Assembly: GCF_000208865.1 (NCBI RefSeq)
Contig: NC_018395.1
Location: forward strand, 6,620,839 to 6,684,838
Source: Neospora caninum Liverpool
Lineage: Eukaryota; Apicomplexa; Conoidasida; Eucoccidiorida; Sarcocystidae
Direction of reading: 5' to 3'
DNA: 64,000 nt
Under the pieces are notes generated by a model. It saw only the letters and a list, made by a program, of their open reading frames with translations, ran no database searches and had not been told where the DNA came from. The position numbers and the translations under genes are program-made. Below are positions 48,187-62,152 of this stretch, in pieces. Within the stretch, counting starts at the first letter, position 1, and every line of letters begins with the position of its first letter.

Positions 48187-51009
48187 GAAAGTAGGCACGC
48201 TTGCCTGGATGATTGCCGTATTAGCATTGTTAGACTGGACGGCCAGACGCCAGTCTTGCAGAACGAACAGATAACCCTGGCCTGTTTGTGAGGCGTGTGG
48301 GGGGAGCGGGAAATCGCGTACGCGACTGGTGTATGGCAGTACACTACGCACGTCGTGCGGGTTCGAGCATGTGCTCGTGCCTCTGGGGCTGCTGTCGGAC
48401 CGTTGTTGCGACTAGGACGGTATCTGCTGATTAGCGCTTGATATGAATGGGCGACGCGGCCGAGGACCGCGGCTGATCGAGAGAGGTTTGTTCAGGGTTC
48501 GCCAGAATGGCGTGTGTTGTATGGATATTGATGAGTTGCCGGGGCATTGCCGTAGGAGAAGGAAGTAAGCGGTCACCAGAGGCGTGGTGACACAGGAGAC
48601 ACATTTGTGTGTTAGCCCACTGTTCGGAAGGCCGCGCAATCGTCCCGGAGTGAACCGGACGGCGTCACTCGTGGAATGCGCCGCGCATCTGAGTGTGTGA
48701 CACGACGGGGATCTTTTCTGTGGTCGTGAGGGGCATGACGTCGAATGTACGGTTTTGGCTAGAGCTGAGGCGGAGCATCTGTTGGGAAGCCTGTGTCGCG
48801 AATAGAGCCGCCACCACGCGTGGCATACAGGCCCGGAAAATGCATCGCGCACGGGGGGGGGGTGCATGGCACGAAGAATCAGAGTCAGGTGTGGTAGGAG
48901 AGTTGCGTCCGTGACGGCGGTGTCTGGGGTGTCGCCATCTGCGGGACACGCTTTCGGACTCATGAGAGAGGTGTGTAGGGGCGGGCCGGGTAGGGCTGCG
49001 TGGCTCACAGCCTGGTTCCGGATCTGGCTCCGTGTTGATGGTGGCCAGGACGATAGTGTAAGCAAGATGAACGGCAACCCACCTGCATGGCTCTGTACAT
49101 TGGCTTGGGCGGTGTTGCGGGTTTCTCCTCGGTGTGTTTTTTTCCATGTAGACACGATGTGTAGTCTACTGCGGTTTTATCTGGATCGTGGACCGTCTGA
49201 CAGGTGAACGTTTGCGGTTCGAAGGATGTGCAGGGTCGTTTATCTTTACGAATCGAACGAAGAAAGGCTAGATTGCAACCAGCCGTGAACACAGTGTCGA
49301 TTGCGCAGCTGTCCGGTTCACAGCGGGTTGCTCGACGCAGCCATGACGTGCTGTCTGCTGCAGCGACTGTGGGATGGCGATCGGGTATGCCAATGCATGC
49401 CGGATTCACCGGCATTAGCAGGTTGGTGGGATACTCGAGAGTGGGTTCGGCATTATGAAGCTGGGTGAGCTGCAATGCACGGCTCATTTCCCAGGAAATC
49501 TGGCGGCTGATTTAGGTTGAGTAGGGGGGATGGCGGCGGAAGCCTGGGAGAGCGAGGAAGGTTAAGGCGGGAGCAGCAGAACTGTCGTCCCATGGGAACC
49601 GATGTCTTAACGGGGCATTAATCCAGGCAACGAAGGTAGGCAGCGGAAACGCTCCAGCGCATGCACCACTGGCGAGCTAAGCTGCCAACAGCTGAAATGG
49701 AACGAATGTTGCTGATGTATCTTCACTGAATGTTTTTGCAGATGTGGCGGGTCTCTCGGTGTGCGCTACGGAGGAGAGTTGCAGTGTCCGGGAGAGGTTA
49801 GATGTGAAGTTTCCGGTTGGTTCGGCGCTACGCCCACGCGCGGTCGGCTGTGTGGGTGTCTGGAGGCGACCGACAGACATGCCACTCTGTGGTGGAGGAC
49901 TCATCCGGCGTTTGTGTAGTCGCACAGCGCAATGCGCCAGCCCCGACTGCAGGTGTAGCGATTGCCGACGTCGGCACGCCGATCCGTTGGGGGCTTTCGT
50001 ATGTGCATTGTGGCTTCAGAACTCATGGATGGTCTCTGTGGAGGCCATTGTCGCAAACGTACGAGACGTCTGAGCGAGTATTGGAAGCTTGATTCTGGCG
50101 TTGGGTATTTTTCAGCTGGCGAAAGTAGGGACAGTGGCCTACTCCGTGGCAGTCGTCGCATGGATATGGGAAACCAGCGTCGGCTCCCCGCGGCCACTTA
50201 ATAATAGTCGCCTGTAGTGGTGTAGATTGTGGGATAGGCTCGAGTAGCGTATCATCATACGTGTCGTTCGGCCTGCGTGATACAGGTGCGTCATGAGTCG
50301 AGTACAGATTCGTGGGAATGAGGGAGGTGCAGAAGGGTAGACCATCTCCGTCGCTGGGCTGGGGTGTGGTGTGTGGTCCGTGGTACCCGGTGGGGCATGC
50401 GCAACGAGTAATGTGAGAGGGCTGTGGGCGCAGTAGTATGTGCCGCCTGTGGATTGATGTGTCGTGCGCATTTTTCACGTAGCTGGAGAGAGTAGGCGAG
50501 GCCGAGATGCGGAAGTAGGAGCCAGGCGTTGGATGGGTAGCGAGAGGGTAACTAGCCGGTGCGCAGCGCTCGTTTTCAGGATGAGCTGTTCGTGTCACAG
50601 ACCTCGAATCCAGCTGTATGGTAGGACACAGCATCGCCGCAACCGTCTGAGGGATGATGCGGAGTTCAAGCCAAGGCCGCGGGTGTGCTCGAGTATGAAA
50701 TATGTGAAATATTTGTCTTCTGGAGTGGAGCGGGTCACATGTGAGATTGTATCAGGTGACGGGAGGCATTACTGAGGACGTGCCACACACTCAACCCGGC
50801 GTGGGTGTTTGTGGCATGGTTCTGCACGCCGCGCCACCGACGGTGTAGGTGGGCATGTGAGCATCGTGTCTCCTGACGTGACAGGCGACACGATGCTCGT
50901 GTCTCCTGACGTGACAGGCGATCTGTGTGAGAGAGTGAAGTCGAAAAGCGTTCCGTTATAGCTATGACTGCAGGGCTGACATCTTCCTGTTTGTCGGTGT
51001 CCAGCTGCT
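48187..51009. repeat. Higher-order satellite copy 4 (2823 bp)
   Basis: Core positions are 48187, 48561, about 49255 (core degraded to GAACGAAGAAAGG), 49632, 50121 and 50488. The last interval, 522 bp, is longer than elsewhere because of a 33-bp local duplication at 50865-50921. A G10 run lies at 48853-48862. Confidence 0.88.
50859..50921. repeat. 33-bp offset duplication creating a perfect 11-bp inverted repeat
   Basis: CGTGTCTCCTGACGTGACAG plus four more bases occurs at 50865-50888 and again at 50898-50921. GAGCATCGTGT (50859-50869) and ACACGATGCTC (50888-50898) are exact reverse complements, 18 nt apart. Other satellite copies have a single version of this segment. Confidence 0.92.
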
Positions 51010-53800
51010 GAGAGTACGCATGGTGGCCTGGATCCTCGCCATAATAGCATCGTGGGACTGGATGGCCATGTGCCTGTCTCCCAGAACAATCAGATAACCC
51101 TGGCCTGTTTGTGAGGCGTGTGGGGGGAGCGGGAAATCGCGTACGCGACTGGTGTATGGCAGTACACTACGCACGTCGTGTGGGTTCGAGCATGTGCTCG
51201 TGCCTCTGGGGCTGCTGTCGGACCGTTGTTGCGACTGGGACCGCACCGGCTGAGTAGGATGTGGAATGCATGGGGGACTGGACTGAGGACCGCGGCTGAT
51301 CGAGAGAGGTTTGTTCAGGGTGTGACAGAATGGCGTGTGATGTATGGATAGTGATGCGTTGCCGGGGTATTTGCCGCAGGAGATGGAAGTAAGCGGTCAC
51401 CAGATGAGTGGTGCCACGGGAAACGCGTTTGCGTGGCAGAGCACTGCTTTGAAGGGCTCGCAGTCATCCGCGGAGTGAACCGGACGGCGTGGCTCGTGGA
51501 CTGGGCCGGGCCGCTGAGTATGTGACACCACGGGGGTATTCTCAGTGGCCGTGATGAACATGATGTCGAGTGTACGGTTTCGGCTGGAGCTGCGGAGGCG
51601 CGTCTATTGGGAAGCCACTGTCCAGAGTAGAACCGCCACCACGTGTGGTAGACTGGTCCGGAGGATGCAACGTGTATCTCGGGGGATGCATGGCTTGTTG
51701 CGTCAGATTCGGGTGTGGTCGCGGGGCTGCGTCCGTTGCGGCGACAATCTCTTGGGTGTCGCTTTTTTTGTGGGTCGAGCCTCTGGACTTATGGAAGAGG
51801 TGTGTAGTGTCGGACCGGGTAGGACTGCGTGGCTCACAGCTTGGTTCTGGATCTTGCTCCCTGTCGGTTGTGGCCAGGACGATAGCGTAAGCGAGGTGAA
51901 TGGCGACCCACATTCATCTGTTTGTACAATAGCCTGGGTCGTGTCGCGGGTTTTGCATCGTTGTTTTTTTTCTATGCAGGCGCGATAGGTAGCCTACTAC
52001 GGGGTTGTCGGGGTCGTGACACGTCTGACAGGTGACCGTTTGCGGTTCGGAGCGTGTCCCTTGTCTATTTTTAGGAATCGCAAGTAGGGAGGCTGGATTG
52101 CAACCCGTCGGGATCACGTTGTGGCCTTCATGTCTAGCTGGTGTCCAGCGGGTTGCTGTACGCAGTCATGATGTGCTTTCTACTGCAGCGTTTGCGGGGT
52201 TTCGGTCGGGTATGCAAATGCATGCCGGATTCACCGTGGATTAGCAGGGCGGGCGGCTAGTCGAGTGTGGACTCGGCTTTATGGAGCCGGGCGAGCCGCA
52301 CGCACTGGTCATTTCCCAGGAAGGCTGCCGGCTAATTCAGGTTGAGTAGGGGGGATGGCAGCGGAAGCCTGGGAGAGCGAGGAAGGTTAAGGCGGGAGCA
52401 GCAGAACTGTCGTCTCATGGGAGCCGATGTCTTAACGGGGCATTAATCCAGGCAACGAAGGTAGGCAGCGGAAACGCTCCAGCCCATGCACCACTGGCGT
52501 GCTAAGCTGCCAACAGCTGAAATGGAACGAATGTTGCTGATGTATCTTCATTGCATGTTTTTGCAGATGTGGCGGGTCTCTCGGTGTGCGCTACGGAGGA
52601 GAGTTGCAGTGTCCGGGAGAGGTTAGATGTGAAGTTTCCGGTTGGTTCGGCGCTACGCCCACGCGCGGTCGGCTGTGTGGGTGTCTGGAGGCGACCGACA
52701 GACATGCCACCCTGTGGTGGAGGACTCATCCGGCGTTTGTGTAGTCGCACAGCGCAATGCGCCAGCCCCGACTGCAGGTGTAGCGATTGCCGACGTCGGC
52801 CCTCCGATCCAGTGGGTGCGTTCGTATATGGATTGTGGTTTCAGATCTCAAGGATGGTCTCTGTGGAGGCCACTGTCGCAGGAGTGCGAGACTTTCGAAC
52901 GTGCACAGGATGCTTGTTTCGTGCGTTGGGTATTGTTCAGCTGGCGAAAGTAGGGACAGTGGCCTACTCCGTCGCAGTCGTCGCACGGATATTGGAAACC
53001 AGCGTCGGCTCCCCAGGGCTGCTTAATAAGAGTCGCCTGTTGTGGTGCAGATTGTGGGACAGACTCGCGTAGTGTATCATCACACGTTTCGTTGGGCGTC
53101 GGTCATACCGGCGCGTGTTGAGTCGAGTACAAATTCGTGGGAATGTGGGTAGTAAACCGGGGCAGACCATCGCCGTCGTTGGGCTGGGGTGGATGGTGTG
53201 GTTCGTGGTTCCTGCTCGGGCAAGCGCGGCGCGTTATGTGAGAGGCCTGTGGGGCGAAGGAGGGTGCGTGGGTTGTGGATTGATGTGGCCTGCGCGTTTT
53301 CCATGAAGATGGAGAAAGTAGGCGAGGCCGAGATGCGAAGGTAGGAGCAAGTCGTTGGATGGGTAGCGTGAGGGTAAATAGCCGGTGCGCCGCGTTCGAG
53401 ACCGGGAACCGTAGTTCGTGGCAATAGCTGTACAAGCATCTGTATGGTAGAACGCAGCAACGCAGCAACGGTTAGATAGATGATGTCGAGAGTAGGCGGA
53501 CGCCGTTGGTGTCGTTGAGCCTGGACTGTGCAGTGGCGTTCTGGACTTGAGCGCGCCACATGCCACCGAGGTTCAGATGACGCAGATGGCGTTTTCGAGG
53601 TTGCACCGCGCACTGAGTGCGAGGCGGATGTTTTTTGGCATGTGTTAACACGCCGCGTCACAGACTGTGTGGAAGCGTATGTGAGCACAGTGTCTCCTGA
53701 GATGACACACGATCTATTTGAGGTCGAGCTGCCGAAAAGCTTTCCGTTATCCCTATGAACACGCGGATGAATTTTTCTTCTTTGTTGGTGTCTAGCTGCT
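51010..53800. repeat. Higher-order satellite copy 5
   Basis: It is 2791 bp long with the extra block. Its segment about 51090-51230 is nearly identical to 48265-48410 in copy 4, and about 52150-52800 is nearly identical to 46540-46920 and 49680-49980 in earlier copies. Confidence 0.87.
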
Positions 53801-56597
53801 GAGAGTAGGCACAGCGGCCTGGATGATCGCCACCGAAGCATTATTATATGGGACGACCATTCTCCTGTCTCCCAGAACTAACAGATAAGCGTGATCTGTT
53901 TGTGAGGCCTGTGGGGGGAGCCAGGAGCCGCGTACGCGACTTTTGCTGTGGCGGAACATTAGCCGCTCTCGAGTGGGGTCGAGTATGTGCTCGTGCCTAC
54001 GAGGCTGCTGTCGCGGCGTTGCTACCCCGGGGACGGCATCGGCTGACTAGCATGTCGAATGAATGGGGGACTGGGGCAGACCGCGGCTGATGACGAAAGG
54101 TTTGTTTAGAGTTTGGCAGCATGCCCTGTGTTGTTTGGATATTGATAAGCTGCCGGGGGGCATTGCCGCAGGAGAAGGACGTAAGCGGTCACCAGAGGCG
54201 TGGTGACACAGGAGACACATTTGTGTGTTAACCCACGGTTTCGAAGGGCGAGCAGCCCCACCAATTAACCAGACGGCGTCGCTCGTGGAATGCGCCTCGC
54301 ATCTGAGTGTGTGACACGACGGGGATCTTTTCTGTGGTCGTGAGGGGCATGACGTCGAATGTACGGTTTCGGTTGGAGCTCAGGCGGCGCGTCTATTGGG
54401 AAGCCAGTGTCCAGCGTAGAGCCGCCACCACGCGTGACATACAAGACCGGTGGATGCACCGTGCATCGCGGGCGATGCATGGAACAAGGCGTCAGAGTCA
54501 GGTATGGTAGGAGGGTTGCGTCGGTGACGGCGGTGTCTGGGGTGTCGCCATCTGCGGGACACGCCTTCGGACTCATGGAAGAGGCGTGTGGTGGCGGTCC
54601 GGGTAGGACTGCGAGGCTCACAGCCTGGCTCCGGATCTGGCTCTGTGTTGTTGGTGGCTAGGACGATAGCGTAAGCGAGATGAATGGCGACCCATTTTCA
54701 TCTGTCTGTACAGTAGCCTAGGTGGCGTCGCGGGTCTCTCTGCGGTGTTCCATGGAGCCCCGATGAGGAGCCTATTGCGGGTTTCTCTGGGTCGTGACCC
54801 GTCTGACAGGAGACCGCTTGCGGTTCGAAGGGTGTCCTTGATCGTTGATTTCCAGGCATCGAAAGTAGGGAGACTCGTCTGCGACGCGTCGTAAACACTG
54901 TGTCGATTGCGCGTCTGGCTGGTTGTCAGCCGGTTGCGTTACGCAGCCCTCTCTTGCTGTCTGCTGCGGCTTTTGTGGGATGATGTTCGGTATGCGAATG
55001 CATACCGGATTCACCATGGATTAGCAGGTTCGCGGGATAGGCGAGTTTGGAATCGGCCTTATGAAGCTGGGCGAGGTGCATGCACCGAGTGTTTCCCAAG
55101 AAATCTGGCGGATGATTTAGGTTGAGCCGGGGGATGGCGGCGGAAGCGGAGGGATGGTGGAAGAAGCCTGGGGCAGCGCGGGAGATTAGGAGGAGGGCAG
55201 CAGATCTGTCGTGCCATGGGAACCGACGTCCTGCCGTGGCATTAATCCAGACAACGAGAGTAGGCAACGTGCACCCAGGAGTGAAACCACAGTGGCCGTA
55301 CGCAGCTGCCAACGGCTGAAATGGAATGAATGTTGCTGAGTTTTCTGCAATGCATGTTTTTTCTGATGTGGCGTGCATCTCGGCGTGTGGTCAGGAGGAG
55401 GGTCGTAGTGGCCGTGCGAGGGTAGATGTGAAGTTTGCGGTGGGTCAGAGCCGCGCCCACGCGTGCTCGGCTGTATCGGTATCTGGAGGCGACTGACAGT
55501 CATGCTACGCTATGGTGGAAGACTCATCCGCCGTTTGTGTCGAGGCACGACGCAATGAGCCAGCCACGACCCACCAAGTAGCGATTGCCGACGTCGGCGC
55601 GCCGATCCAATGGGTGCTTTCATATGTGCTTTGTGGCTTCAGCTCTCATGGGTGGCCTTTGTGGAGGCCATTGTCGCAGGAGTGTGAGACTTCTGAACGT
55701 GCACTGGACCCCTGTTGCCTGCGTTGGGTATCTTACAGCTGGCGAATGTAAGGACAGTGGTCTTTTCCCGCCGTACCCGTCGCAGCGGTATTGGAAGCCA
55801 GCATCCGCTCACCGGGGCCACCTAACAATAGTCGCATGTAGTGGTGCAGACTGTGGCATATCCTCGAGTAGTGTATCAGGCATTTCGTTGGGCCTCGGTT
55901 ATAAAGGTGCATGTTGAGCGGAGTACAGATTCGTGGGAATGAGGGCGGTGGAGCGGGGTAGACCATCGCCGTCGTAGGGCTGGGGTGGATGGTGCAGTCC
56001 ATGAATCCCGGTGGCGCATGAGCGACGCGGTATGTGAGAGGACCGTGGCGCGCAGCAGTATATGTCGTATGTGGAGCGATGTTTCGTGCGCATTTTTCAT
56101 GTAGCTGGAGAAGGTAGGAGAGGTCGAGATGCGCAAGTAGGGGCGAGGCGTTGGATGGGTAGGGGAGAGGGAAAATAGCCGGTGCGTGGCGTTCGGTATC
56201 ACAAGGTGTGGTTCGTGTCACAGACTTTCCATCCAGGTGTATGGTAGGAAGCAGCGACGCAGCAGCCGTCATCGAAGCAATATCGAGTTTACCCCGACGC
56301 CGCAGGTGTGTCTGAGCATCGCGTCTGCAGTGGCGTTCTGGACTGCAGCGTGCCACATGTCACCGAGTGTCAGTTGACGGAGATGGCGTTATTGAGGTTG
56401 CGCCGCGCACTGAGTGCGTGGCGGTTATTGTTTGGCATGTGTTTACCCGCCGCGTCACCGACTGTGTAGAAGCGTATGTAAGCATAGTGTCTCCTGAGGT
56501 GACACACGGTCTGTGCGAGAACGAGATGTCGAAAAGCTTTCCAATATCCCTAAGACTACGCGGCTGATGTTTTCTCCTTTGTCTGTGTCCAGCTGCT
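53801..56597. repeat. Higher-order satellite copy 6
   Basis: It is 2797 bp long. Around 55126-55165 a short local duplication (GATGGCGGCGGAAG followed by GGATGGTGGAAGAAGCC) lengthens one interval by about 25 bp. Confidence 0.87.
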
Positions 56598-59365
56598 GAA
56601 AGTAGGCACAGCGGCCTGAATCTTCGCCATATTAGCATCACAAGCCTGGACGGCCAGAAGCTTGCCTCCCAGCACGAACAGATAAGCGTGATCTATTTGT
56701 GAGGAGCGTGGGGGGAGCGTGGAGTCTCGTTCGCGACTGTTGCTATGGCAGTACCTTAGCGACGCTCGAGTGGGGTCGAGTATGTGTTCGTGTCTATGAG
56801 GCTGCTGTCGCACCGTTGTTGCACCTCGGGCGGTATCTGCTGACGAGCACTTCAAAACAAAATGGGGACGGGGGCGACCGCCGCATATGAAGAAGGCCGT
56901 TTGGGTTTTGGCAGCATGCCGTCTGTTGCATGGATGCTGATATGTTGCCGGGGCATTGCCGTAGGAGAAGGACGTAAGCGGTCACCAGACCTGGTGGCAC
57001 CGGAGACGCGTTTGTGTGGGAGGCCACGGTTTGGAAGGGCGCGCAGTTGTCCCCCGAGTGAACCGGACCGAGTGGCTCGTGGACGACGCCGCGCAGCAGA
57101 CTATGTGCCGCGTCGATGATATTTCCAGTGGCCGTGATGGGCATGATGTCGAGTGTACGGCTTCGGCTGGAGCTGAGGCGGCGCGTCTATTGGGAAGCCA
57201 GTGTCCAGAATAGAGCCGCCACCGCGCGTGGCAGACTGGTCCAGAAGATGCATCGCGCATCTCCGGGGATGCATAGCGCAAGGCGTCAGAGTCGGGTGTG
57301 GGCGCTGGGCTGCGGCCGTGGCGGCGACGATGTCTCGGGTGTCGCCGTTTTGGGGGGGGCATGTCTCTGGACTCATCGAAGAGGCTGTGGCTGCGGGCCG
57401 GGTAGGGCTACGTGGCGCACAGCCTGGTTTCGGATCTTGTTCCTTGTCGGTGCTGGCTAGGACGATACTGTAAGCGATTGGATTGGCGCCCCACCTTCAT
57501 GTGTCGGTACAATAGCGTGGGGGGTGTCGTGGGTCTCTGCGGTGTTCCATGTAGCCGCAATGTGTAGTGTGCTGCGGCCTTATCTGGGTTGTCGACTAGC
57601 TGACAGGTGACCGTTTGCGGTTCGAGGGGTGTCGCTTGCCGTTTATTTTTAGGAATCGAAAGTAGGGAGACTGATCTGCAACGCGGCGTTAACACTATGT
57701 CGATTGCGCGTCTAGCTGGTTGTCAGGGGTTTGCGATACGCAGCCATGGCGTGCTGTCTACTGCAGCGTTTCTGCCATGGCGTTCGGGTGTGCAAATACA
57801 TGCCGGATCCGCCGTGGATTAGCAGGTTGGCGGGCTAGTCGAGTTTGGGCTCGGCATTATGCAGTCGGAAGTGCGGCATGCACCGCCGTTGCCCACGCAA
57901 TCTGCAGGCGGAATTAGGGTGCGTGGGGGGATGGCGGCGGAAGCCTGGGAAAGCGATGGAGGTTAGGGGGTGGGGGGGCAGCAGAACTGTGTTCCCATGG
58001 GAATCCATATCTTGACGGGGCATTAATCCAGGCGGAGCAGGTAGGCATCGAACACGCGCGAACGCAAGCACAACGGGCGAGCTGAGCTGCCAATGGCCAG
58101 GCGGAACGAATTTTGGTGACGTTGCATGATGGCACTTTTTTTCGGACGTGGCGTGTGTCTCGGCGTGTGGTGCGGAGGAGGGTCGGAGTGACCGTGAGAG
58201 GGTAGATGTGATGTTTGCGGTGGGTCGGAGCTACGCCCGCGCACGCCAGGCAGTATCGCTTTCTGAAGACGACCGAGAGGCACGTCACCCTGTGATTGAC
58301 GACTCATCCGGCTTTTGAGACGTACAGCACGTTGCGCCAGCCCCGGCTGCCTGTGTAGGTGTTGCCGATGTCGGCGCGCCGATCCAGTGGGCACCTCCAT
58401 ATGCGGCTTCAGATCTCATGGATCGTCTCAGTGGAGGCCATTGCCGCAAAAGTGGGAGTCTTCTCAACGTGGACCGGAAGCCTGGTTGCTGAGTTGGGTG
58501 TTTTTCAGCTGGCGAAAGTAGGGGCAGTGGCCTAATCCGTCGCAGCGGTCCCATCGTTGTTGGAAACCAGCGCCCGCTCTACGGAACCACTTAATAATCT
58601 TATGCACTGATGCAGATTGTGGTATACGCTCGAAAATAGTGTATGGCGCCTTTCGGGAGGCCTGTAGTATACAGGTGCGTGTTGCGTCGAGTACAGGTTC
58701 TGGTAATGAGGGCGGTCGAGCGGGGCAGACTATCTCCGTCGTTGGGCTGGGAAGAATGGTGTGGTTCCTGGTTCCTGCTCGGGCATGCGGGACGCGTTAT
58801 GTGGGAGGACTGTGGGGCGCAGCAGTACATGTCGTATATGGAGTGATGTGTCGTGCGCATTTTTCATGTAGCTGGAGAAGGTAGGCAAGGTCGAGATGTG
58901 GAAGTAGGAGCATGGCCTTGGACGGGTAGCGAGAGGGTAAATAGCCGGTGCGTGGCGTTCGGTATCACAAGGTGTGGTTCGTGTCACAGACTTTCCATCC
59001 AGGTGTATGGTAGGAAGCAGCGACGCAGCAGCCGTCATCGAAGCAATATCGAGTTTACCCCGACGCCGCCGGTGTGTCTGAGCATCGCGTCTGCAGTGGC
59101 GTTCTGGACTGCAGCGTGCCACATGTCACCGAGTGTCAGTTGACGGAGATGGCGTTATTGAGGTTGCGCCGCGCGCCGAGTCCGTGGTAGTTTGTTTTTC
59201 GGCATGTGTTTAACGCCGCGTCAGCGAATGTGTAGAAGCGTATGTGAGAACCCTGTCGCCTGACAAGGCGGAAGATATCTGTTGCGGAACGGGACGTCGA
59301 AAAGCTTTATGTGATACCTTTGAATACACGGCTCACATTTTCTTCATTGTTGGTGTCCAGCTGCT
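56598..59365. repeat. Higher-order satellite copy 7
   Basis: It is 2768 bp long. The part at about 58950-59160 is almost identical to about 56185-56395 in copy 6, including ATCCAGGTGTATGGTAGGAAG and the following blocks. Confidence 0.87.
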
Positions 59366-62152
59366 GAAAGTAGGCGCGCTTGCCTAGATGAACTCTGTAT
59401 TAGCATTATTAGACTGGACGGCCAGAAGCCGGTCTCCCAGAACGAGCAGATAAGCGTGATCTGTTTGTGAGGCGTGTAGGGGAGCGGGGAGCCGCGTTCG
59501 CGACTGTTGCTGTGACAGTAGATTAGCCACGCTCGAGTGGGGCCGAGTATGGATTCGTGCGCATGAGGCTGCTGTCGAACCGGTGCTGCGCCTGGGGGCG
59601 GTATCTGCTGATGAGCATTTGAAATGAACAGGGGACGGAGCCGACCGCCGCATATGAAGAAGGCTGTTTGGGTTTTGGCAGCGCGCCGTGTGTCGCATGG
59701 ATGCTGATGCGTTGCCGGGGTATTGCCGTAGGAAAAGGACGTAAGCGGTAGTAGCGGTCACCGGACGTGGTGGCACGGGGAAACGCGTTTGTGTGGCCGC
59801 CAACGGTTTGGGAGCGCTAGCCGTCGTCGCCCGACTGAACCGGACGACGTGGCTCGTGGAACAAGCCGTGCATCCGAGTGTGTGACGGGGCGATGATATT
59901 TTCAGTGGTCGTGTTCGGCATCGGTCGAGTGCACGGTTTCGGCTAGAGCTGCCGCGGCGCATTTATTGGGAAGCGAGGGTCCAGAATAGAGCCACCACGT
60001 GTGGCATGCTGGCCCGGAAGATGCATCGTGCATCGCGGGGGATGCATAGCACAAAGCGTCAGAGTCTGCCGTAGTGTGTTTGGGGCGTGGCGCCGGTGGT
60101 CGAGCCGATGAGTCGGCATGGGTGAGGCATGCTTCTGTGCGGATTGAAGAGCCATGTTCCGGCGGGCGGGGTAGGGCTGCATTGCTCATGATTTGTTTCC
60201 TGATCTTGTTTTGTGTCTTTGGTCGCTAGGTGGATAGAGTAAGCGAGTTGATTGGTGACGTAGCTTCATGTTTCTGTACATTATACTAGGTGGTGTGCCG
60301 GATCCCTCGTTGGTTTTTCACGTGGTCATGGTGTGTTGTTTAGTGATGTTCTCTCTGGGCTGTGGTGCATCTCACACGCGAACAATTGCGGCTCAAAGGG
60401 CTGTCCACGTCGATGCTTTCCAGCAATCGGACGTAGGCGGACTGCACTGCAACGCGTGATGAGAAGTTTGTCGTTTGTGTGCGTTAGCTGATGTCCTGGG
60501 GGTTGCTGTACGCACCCAGCGAGTGCCGTCTACTGCCGAATGTGTGGCGAGGCGTTCCGGTATGCAAATACATGTTGTATGTACCGTCGAATAGCAGCGT
60601 GGCCGGCTGGTCTCGTGTGAACTCGGAATTATGAATGCCAGACGACCCGGAAGCCTCGCGAAACTCTGTGGAAATTTGCCGGCTGATTTAGGTGGAGTGA
60701 CGGGATGGCGCCGGTTGCTGGGAAAGCGAGGGAGGCTACGAGGGTAGCAGCACAGCTGCCGTCCCATGGGAATGGATGTCTTGCCGCCGCATTGATCCAG
60801 GCAACGAAAACAGGCAGCGGCCACACGCGAGTGAAAGCGCATCGGATGACCGCAGGTTCCAACGGATGGAATGAAATGAATGTTGCTGATTTATCATCAT
60901 TGAATGCTTTTTCGGATCTGGAGTGCGTCTCCCGCATGTGGTGCGGAGGAGAGTCGCAGTGGCGGTGAGAGAAGAATTGCGAAGTTTGCTGTATGGTCGG
61001 AGCTTCGCCTGCGCACGCCAGGCGGTATCGCTATCTAGAGTCTACCGGCGACATGTCACTCTGTGGTGGAAGACTTGTCCTGCGTCTGAGTAGAGGAACA
61101 ACACAATGCGCCAGCCTCGTGTGCCTGTGAAGCGATTGCCGACTTCGGCGCGCAGATCCAGTGGGTGCCTCTATATTTGGATTGTGGCTGCAGATCTCAT
61201 GGATGGACTCCGTGGCTGCCATTGTCGCAGGTGTTGGAGACTACCGGGCGTGGGCTGGAAGCCTGTTTCCTGCGTCGGGTATTGTTCAGCTGGCGAAAGT
61301 AGGGACAGTGGCCTAGTCCGTCGCAGCTGTCGCATCATTGTTGGAAGCCAGCATCCGCTCCCCGCGGCCGCTTAATAATAGGCTTATGCACTGGCGCAGA
61401 TTGTGGCATAGGCTCGAGTAGTGTATCGTCAAAAACGTTCGTTCGCCCTGCGTTAGACAGGTGCGTGTTGCGACGAGTACAGATTCGCGGGAACGCGGGC
61501 GGACGAGCGGGCCAAACCAGCTTCGTCGTTGGGCTGGGGTGGATGGCGTGGTTCGTGGGTGCAGGTGGGGCATTCGAGACGCGTTGTCAGACGTCTGTCA
61601 AGTGGAGCAGTATGTGTTGTATATGGATTGATGTGTTCCGCGCATGCTTCGTGTAGCTGGAAGAAGTAGGCGAGGTCGAGATGCGGAAGTCGGCGCGACA
61701 CGTTGGACGGGTAGCGAGAGAATAAATAGCCGGCGCGTGACTTTCGAGACCAGGAGGGGTGGGTATTGTAAAGGTTATGCAACCAGGCGGGCGGTAGCAA
61801 ATAGCGACGCTGCAGCCCTGTGCGGGATGGTGCCGAGGTCACGCGAAGGCGGCAGGTATCCTCGAGCATGAACCATGTAATGTCTTTGTGGGCTGCACTG
61901 GGCTCGCCACATGGTTGCGTGTGGCGGCTGACGGAGACCGCGTTGTTAAGGCCGCGCCGGCCACGGCGTCCGAGGTAGGTGTTTGTGGCATGTTTCTAAA
62001 CGGCGCCTCTCCGAATGTGTAGAAGCGTATGTGAGCGCCATTTCTCCTGACGTGACGGAAGATATCAGTTGCGTACCGGGACGTCGAAAAGCTTTACGTA
62101 ATACGTTTGACTATATGGCTGACAATTTCTTCTCTGTTGGTGTCCAGCTGCT
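59366..62152. repeat. Higher-order satellite copy 8
   Basis: It is 2787 bp long. At about 59740-59880 it has the 9-bp insertion that turns AAGCGGTCACC into AAGCGGTAGTAGCGGTCACC. It shares this insertion and about 140 bp around it only with copy 9. Confidence 0.87.

Noticed and set aside
47361..54000. Long minus-strand frames in the satellite (for example 48412-49155, 247 codons, and 53080-53841, 253 codons)
   Set aside because: The frames are not kept open in the other copies of the same repeat, so there is no sign of selection on a protein.
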